Shown in pieces: positions 6,577 through 9,379 of a DNA stretch of 9,379 nt. The translations under genes and the position numbers were made by a program. How positions within the stretch are numbered: the first letter of the stretch is position 1; every line of letters begins with the position of its first letter. This stretch comes from Chloroflexota bacterium. GTDB taxonomy: Bacteria; Chloroflexota; Dehalococcoidia; SAR202; UBA826. The notes under the pieces were generated by a model. The model made no database searches, was not told where the DNA came from, and saw nothing but the letters and a program-made list of their open reading frames with translations. Location: contig NZSI01000005.1 in NCBI GenBank assembly GCA_002696685.1, forward strand, positions 1 to 9,379. The letters are read 5' to 3'.

Positions 6577-7482
6577 TTCTTCGTCAATTCTCTCGCCACT
6601 ATCATCAGAGTAGCATAAGTATTCGACGTTATACTCTCGGTATTTAAAGAAGTCACTTAGCTGAATATCTGATGGCCTGAACGCAGGTTCTGGATAAATA
6701 TCAGCCTCCACAACCTCTTCTGGTGCGTCTATCAGGTTATCTGCGACGCTGAGGATCGTGACCCTATCGCTTTTACCGTGAAGGTCTTCTAAAATGCTAT
6801 AAAATTCACTGGCGATGTCTTCTTTAGCGTCGTCATCTACTTCATACAATAATAGCGATAGAGCAAGATAATAGTGTTCGGCGTCTTCATTCTCAGGAAA
6901 AACATACGCCACTAGCTTGTCTATTGCCGTGTTGCCAGTCAGAAGGTCATGAAGTCTCGTAACTTCATTATCGTTTATAGCAGTTTTAACTAGCTGATTA
7001 ACTTCATGAGGAAATGGCTCCCTTGCATACGAAAGTAATCGCCACTTAATAATAAGATTCTTGAAGTTATTATTGCTACTTATGATACTGTCCCGAGCGT
7101 CAACTATAGTCTGTTGAAACTCAGTTTTCTCCAACTGAACAATTAGGTCTGATTCTAACTCGATATAGCCGATATCATCATGAAGTACATGGATTTTATG
7201 AAGGTTTTTAGCAAGGATTAGACGTTCATTTTTCTTCGCAGGCTTCGCTATCGCTAATTCAATTGTCGGTTGGCGCTGTGGAGGTGCATTGAGGTCGCAC
7301 TCTTGGGTTAAAATTACCGCGAAGTTCGCATCTTTGACAATGCTTATTTTGGCGCGATGTTTCTTTCTAGGTAATGCATCTAAAACCGCTTGCTTTTGAG
7401 TAGCATCAAAAATACGTAATGGAATAACACAGCCTTGAGTAATCCCGTTCTCATAAAAACCAGTCGACATCGTTGTGTCCAT
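6571..7482 (-). CDS. Operon gene 3: acidic protein with ILTQECDL motif
   Basis: Function unknown; 303 residues with no signal peptide or membrane segment. The N-terminus reads ITQGCVIPLRIF (14-25), and ILTQECDL sits at 57-64, with C62 and D63 at its core. I recall uncharacterised bacterial proteins that pair an early QG-hydrophobic segment with a later (S/T)-Q-x-C-D motif. This looks like one of them, but I know no established activity. The conserved Cys-Asp pair suggests a catalytic or metal-binding site. After about residue 100 the protein is largely helical in character, and the last 100 residues are very acidic (EVDDDAKEDIASE, EEVVEADIYPE, ending ERIDEED). The ATG at 7480-7482 has GAGGA only 3 bases upstream; an in-frame ATG four codons later is an alternative but is then rather far from it. 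It is last of three tightly packed minus-strand genes, 21 bases after the helix-turn-helix gene. Confidence 0.73.
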   Translation of the reverse strand: MDTTMSTGFYENGITQGCVIPLRIFDATQKQAVLDALPRKKHRAKISIVKDANFAVILTQECDLNAPPQRQPTIELAIAKPAKKNERLILAKNLHKIHVLHDDIGYIELESDLIVQLEKTEFQQTIVDARDSIISSNNNFKNLIIKWRLLSYAREPFPHEVNQLVKTAINDNEVTRLHDLLTGNTAIDKLVAYVFPENEDAEHYYLALSLLLYEVDDDAKEDIASEFYSILEDLHGKSDRVTILSVADNLIDAPEEVVEADIYPEPAFRPSDIQLSDFFKYREYNVEYLCYSDDSGERIDEED

Positions 7483-7503
7483 ACTTCCTCAAACGACTTT
7501 TGG

Positions 7504-8115
7504 CTACGCGTAACGCGAATTCATCAATTTTCGCTTATCTTGAGTTTCTCTCGATATAGCTTTTGGTTCGGGGTGAGTTTGACCTTGCACCTTTTCGTGC
7601 ACGACCTTTGCTAGCTCGACTAGCTTCTCATTGTCTACTTTGTTTGTTGTCATCCAAGACAATAAAGTTTTGCCATTTACAAGGACTCGTTTGATTGATT
7701 TTAGTGCGTCCGGATACGATGCACTAATTCTATTCACGGTTTCATATGCTGAATTATATAGGCGAACAATACCTTCGCTTGGTTGAGACTCGTTCCTATG
7801 ATTGTAATAAGTGGCTCTGGACACGCCTACCATTTTAGCAGCTTGAGTTGAGTTAAAGTTCAGAACGGACTCGATATGTTTTTGAATCTCGCTAATTGAT
7901 AACGCTTCTTGAGGTTGTGCTGGCTGTTCAAGATCTTCGGTTTGATTTACGACAAACACATATACTCTGTGCTTTGTATGAATATCATCGCCTCTTGAAA
8001 AGCTTGACTGCTGCTTTATCGAAAGAAATCTGTCTGCATAGGTGTTACCGCTAGCATATGCTCGCTGCTCTACATATGTTTCAGGATTAGGAGATTCTGC
8101 TACATATCCATCCAT
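7504..8115 (-). CDS. Operon gene 2: helix-turn-helix protein, antitoxin-like C-terminus
   Basis: This 203-residue protein is predicted to bind DNA. A helix-turn-helix lies at about 86-108: NFNSTQAAKMVGVSRATYYN, with the turn in MVGVS and the recognition helix RATYYNHRN. Residues 1-75 are polar and probably flexible, except for a short strand VYVFVV. Residues 115-176 form a helical region that includes YPDALKSIKRVLVNGKTLLSWM and then DNEKLVELAKVV. This order (HTH, helices, G-K-x-LLSWM segment, final helix) loosely recalls Xre/MbcA/ParS-type antitoxins, whose C-terminal part binds a toxin; the likeness is weak and is inference. The C-terminal tail is basic and polar. The start ATG (8113-8115) lies 2 bases beyond the stop of the upstream gene and has a strong AGGAG (8124-8128) at 8-base spacing, so translation is likely coupled. 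It could autoregulate the operon, where a GTGTCTAA direct repeat lies just inside the candidate promoter. Confidence 0.75.
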   Translation of the reverse strand: MDGYVAESPNPETYVEQRAYASGNTYADRFLSIKQQSSFSRGDDIHTKHRVYVFVVNQTEDLEQPAQPQEALSISEIQKHIESVLNFNSTQAAKMVGVSRATYYNHRNESQPSEGIVRLYNSAYETVNRISASYPDALKSIKRVLVNGKTLLSWMTTNKVDNEKLVELAKVVHEKVQGQTHPEPKAISRETQDKRKLMNSRYA

Positions 8116-8117
8116 TC

Positions 8118-9005
8118 TTAATGCTCCTGCTTGATATCAATCCAGTTCCAGTCAGTTTTACAAACATCTTGGTTGATTAGTGAGTGAAAGCTCTCTTTTG
8201 CCAAACCATGTGTCTTGACGCAGAGTTGTTCAACTTCTTGACTGCCAAGTCCTATGTCATCCTGTGGCAGTTTACTTGCTTTTGTCCATACCATAGCATA
8301 GAAACCTTCTTCCAATACATTCAATGTCGAAGGTAAATCAATAGGCATCGAAAAGGCTCTATTTCTCTCGACTAACTGATTTGGTAGATATTTTATTTCT
8401 GGAGTCGAGGGTGACTTTGGAAGCTGTTCAATCTCAATATCTAATCTTGTTCTATTGTCTTTGAGAACCCTTGTGAATCGCGTGCTACCTATTTGTAAAA
8501 CATCATTGTCAGAGACATTTTTAATTACAGATAGTGGTAATGCTTTATCCCCATGAGCAAAATAGTCTTGCAACTGCCGTTCTGCTCTAGGCGCGATTAT
8601 ATCAACATAATTGAAACTGACTTCAGCAACAGAAAAATCTTGCATGGGTGTAACTGCTTCGGTCATAGCTTTCAAAGCTGCGAATATATTTCCAATGAAA
8701 TCATTCGATCTTTCGTATCTGCTTGTTCTAAATTCGATTAGATTATTGTCTTTATCTATAACAAGGCAGTTTCTTTGGTCCATGGAGAAGTACGCCTCAC
8801 GCTCCACCGTTAGGTTTTCTACCCTAGGAGTAGCCCCGGGAGTAATTGATGTGACCGAGTCCTTGGAATTTAACCGCTTTCTGAAAATTGTTTTTTGTAG
8901 AGCTTGTCCAACCGCTATTTCTTGCTCAAGGGTTAGATCTAGAAAATTAAATTTAAACTGAGCACAGACATAAACCAAAGGTGCGTCCTGAAATTTTCCA
9001 TTCAT
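8118..9005 (-). CDS. Operon gene 1: TIGR04255-family protein
   Basis: This matches my memory of the sporadically distributed TIGR04255 family, whose biochemical function I do not know to be established. The signature is the N-terminal block DAPLVYVCAQFKFN, followed by alternating strand-like stretches (NCLVIDKDNNLIEFRTSRYE, then VAEVSFNYVDII). The C-terminal helix reads LCVKTHGLAKESFHSLI, which fits the family's usual ending of a helix with H and F. From the ATG at 9003-9005 the product is 295 residues. A longer form starting with TTG at 9023 adds MGIAKF, but TTG is poor and has no ribosome binding site. The ATG has GGGA about 12 bases upstream, slightly far, so the start remains somewhat open. 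It is the first gene of the operon, separated from the next by 2 bases, and presumably acts with the other two proteins. Confidence 0.75.
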   Translation of the reverse strand: MNGKFQDAPLVYVCAQFKFNFLDLTLEQEIAVGQALQKTIFRKRLNSKDSVTSITPGATPRVENLTVEREAYFSMDQRNCLVIDKDNNLIEFRTSRYERSNDFIGNIFAALKAMTEAVTPMQDFSVAEVSFNYVDIIAPRAERQLQDYFAHGDKALPLSVIKNVSDNDVLQIGSTRFTRVLKDNRTRLDIEIEQLPKSPSTPEIKYLPNQLVERNRAFSMPIDLPSTLNVLEEGFYAMVWTKASKLPQDDIGLGSQEVEQLCVKTHGLAKESFHSLINQDVCKTDWNWIDIKQEH

Positions 9006-9037
9006 AAACTTTGCAATTCCCAAAAGCTTTTAGTTGA

Positions 9038-9057
9038 TTAGACACTTTTTTAGACAC
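9038..9057 (-). repeat. Direct repeat GTGTCTAA at the operon promoter
   Basis: TTAGACAC on the plus strand (GTGTCTAA on the minus strand) occurs at 9038-9045 and 9050-9057, a 12-base period. It lies directly downstream of the candidate -10. A perfect 10-bp palindrome AAAAGCTTTT lies at 9022-9031, between the repeat and the start codon. One-turn-spaced repeats in this place are typical of repressor operators; the operon's helix-turn-helix protein is the obvious candidate binder. Confidence 0.42.
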
Positions 9058-9086
9058 AGTGTAGCAATATAGTTCAATTTACCCAA
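9058..9086 (-). promoter_or_regulatory. Candidate promoter of the three-gene operon
   Basis: Read on the minus strand, TTGGGT (9086-9081) and TACACT (9063-9058) are separated by 17 bases, giving reasonable -35 and -10 elements. They lie about 53 bases before the ATG at 9005. The GTGTCTAA repeat begins immediately downstream. No other convincing promoter was seen between this point and the integrase end. Confidence 0.4.
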
Positions 9087-9150
9087 GAGGAGTTTTAATT
9101 GGGAAAGCTGTATATCCTTAAATGCTATGTTAAAACAACAAGGAGCCGAG

Positions 9151-9379
9151 TCAGATGCATCCGCGATTCTGATATTCAGCCGTCCAATCCTTAAACATTC
9201 TCTCATCACGCTGCTTACTCCTTTCTTGTCGGGCTAACGCTTTTTTCGACTTGGGCTTTGGTTTCTCTTCGTCGAATGTCACACCTGATAAAGCATCTGC
9301 AAACATTTCAGGCTATACATGGCTATAATGCTGCTCAATCATTGCTGCACTCGTTCCACTTTGGCGAGCGATCACGTCC
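9151..9379 (-). pseudogene. Tyrosine recombinase (integrase), C-terminal end, with in-frame amber codon
   Basis: Only the 3' end of the gene lies in the window; it enters from the right edge on the minus strand. The frame reads GTSAAMIEQHYSHV, the final box of phage-type tyrosine recombinases. The tyrosine (codon at 9325-9327) is the expected nucleophile, which would form the covalent link to DNA during integration or excision. A TAG follows at 9313-9315, three codons after the tyrosine. Beyond it the same frame stays open for 53 codons (PEMFADALSGVTFDEEKP and a very basic tail) to a TGA at 9151-9153. Relatives usually continue with a few residues of this kind after the tyrosine box, so the amber looks like a recent nonsense change, for example from AAG. 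The catalytic core would be kept, so the truncated enzyme might still work. The rest of the gene cannot be judged from here. Confidence 0.68.

Noticed and set aside
8553..8961. Plus-strand frames opposite the TIGR04255-like gene
   Set aside because: They lie wholly within a coherent minus-strand gene and have no start signals or recognisable motifs.
9038..9057. Repeat near the integrase as an attachment core
   Set aside because: No second copy was seen elsewhere in the window and its place inside the operon promoter fits an operator better; the far end of the element is not in view.

Overview
The window looks like part of a chromosomal genomic island or integrative element in an AT-rich gammaproteobacterium. 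Codon use, the Shine-Dalgarno sites and the mix of gene families would suit a marine lineage such as Vibrio, Shewanella or Alteromonas; that placement is inference, because no housekeeping or taxonomic marker gene is present. Direct evidence for a mobile element is the 3' end of a tyrosine-recombinase (integrase) gene at the right edge, on the minus strand, and a replication-type gene pair on the left. No rRNA, tRNA, CRISPR array or insertion sequence was recognised.

Layout. Bases 1-112 hold nothing I can identify. A minus-strand orphan gene (175-801) ends in a likely intrinsic terminator (113-137). After a gene-free, T-rich stretch (802-1133) come two plus-strand genes. The first (1134-3239) is a large DUF3987-type P-loop protein with a degenerate archaeo-eukaryotic-primase-like N-terminus. 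The second (3408-4628) resembles the replication initiation factor family (Rep_trans). The gap between them is rich in hairpins and short direct repeats and is the best candidate for a regulatory or origin region. A convergent gap with an inverted repeat follows, then a minus-strand uracil-DNA-glycosylase-like gene (4843-5551) that is split by a single extra G in a G6 tract. A plus-strand gene (5664-6530) diverges from it and encodes a TerB-like domain, one membrane segment and a C-terminal four-cysteine zinc-ribbon-like domain.

The right part is a compact minus-strand operon of three genes reading leftwards from about 9005 to 6571: a TIGR04255-family protein, a helix-turn-helix protein whose C-terminal half weakly recalls Xre/MbcA/ParS-type antitoxins, and an acidic protein with a conspicuous ILTQECDL motif. 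Spacings are 2 and 21 bases, each downstream gene has its own ribosome binding site, and a candidate promoter and terminator bracket the set. I know of no assigned function for this trio. It sits as cargo beside the integrase, which is where defence and toxin-antitoxin modules are commonly found, and it is the best candidate for an undescribed system here.

Two genes carry apparent lesions: the glycosylase-like gene has a frameshift in a homopolymer, and the integrase has an amber codon just after its catalytic tyrosine. Both could be real decay, programmed events or sequencing errors; the sequence alone cannot decide.
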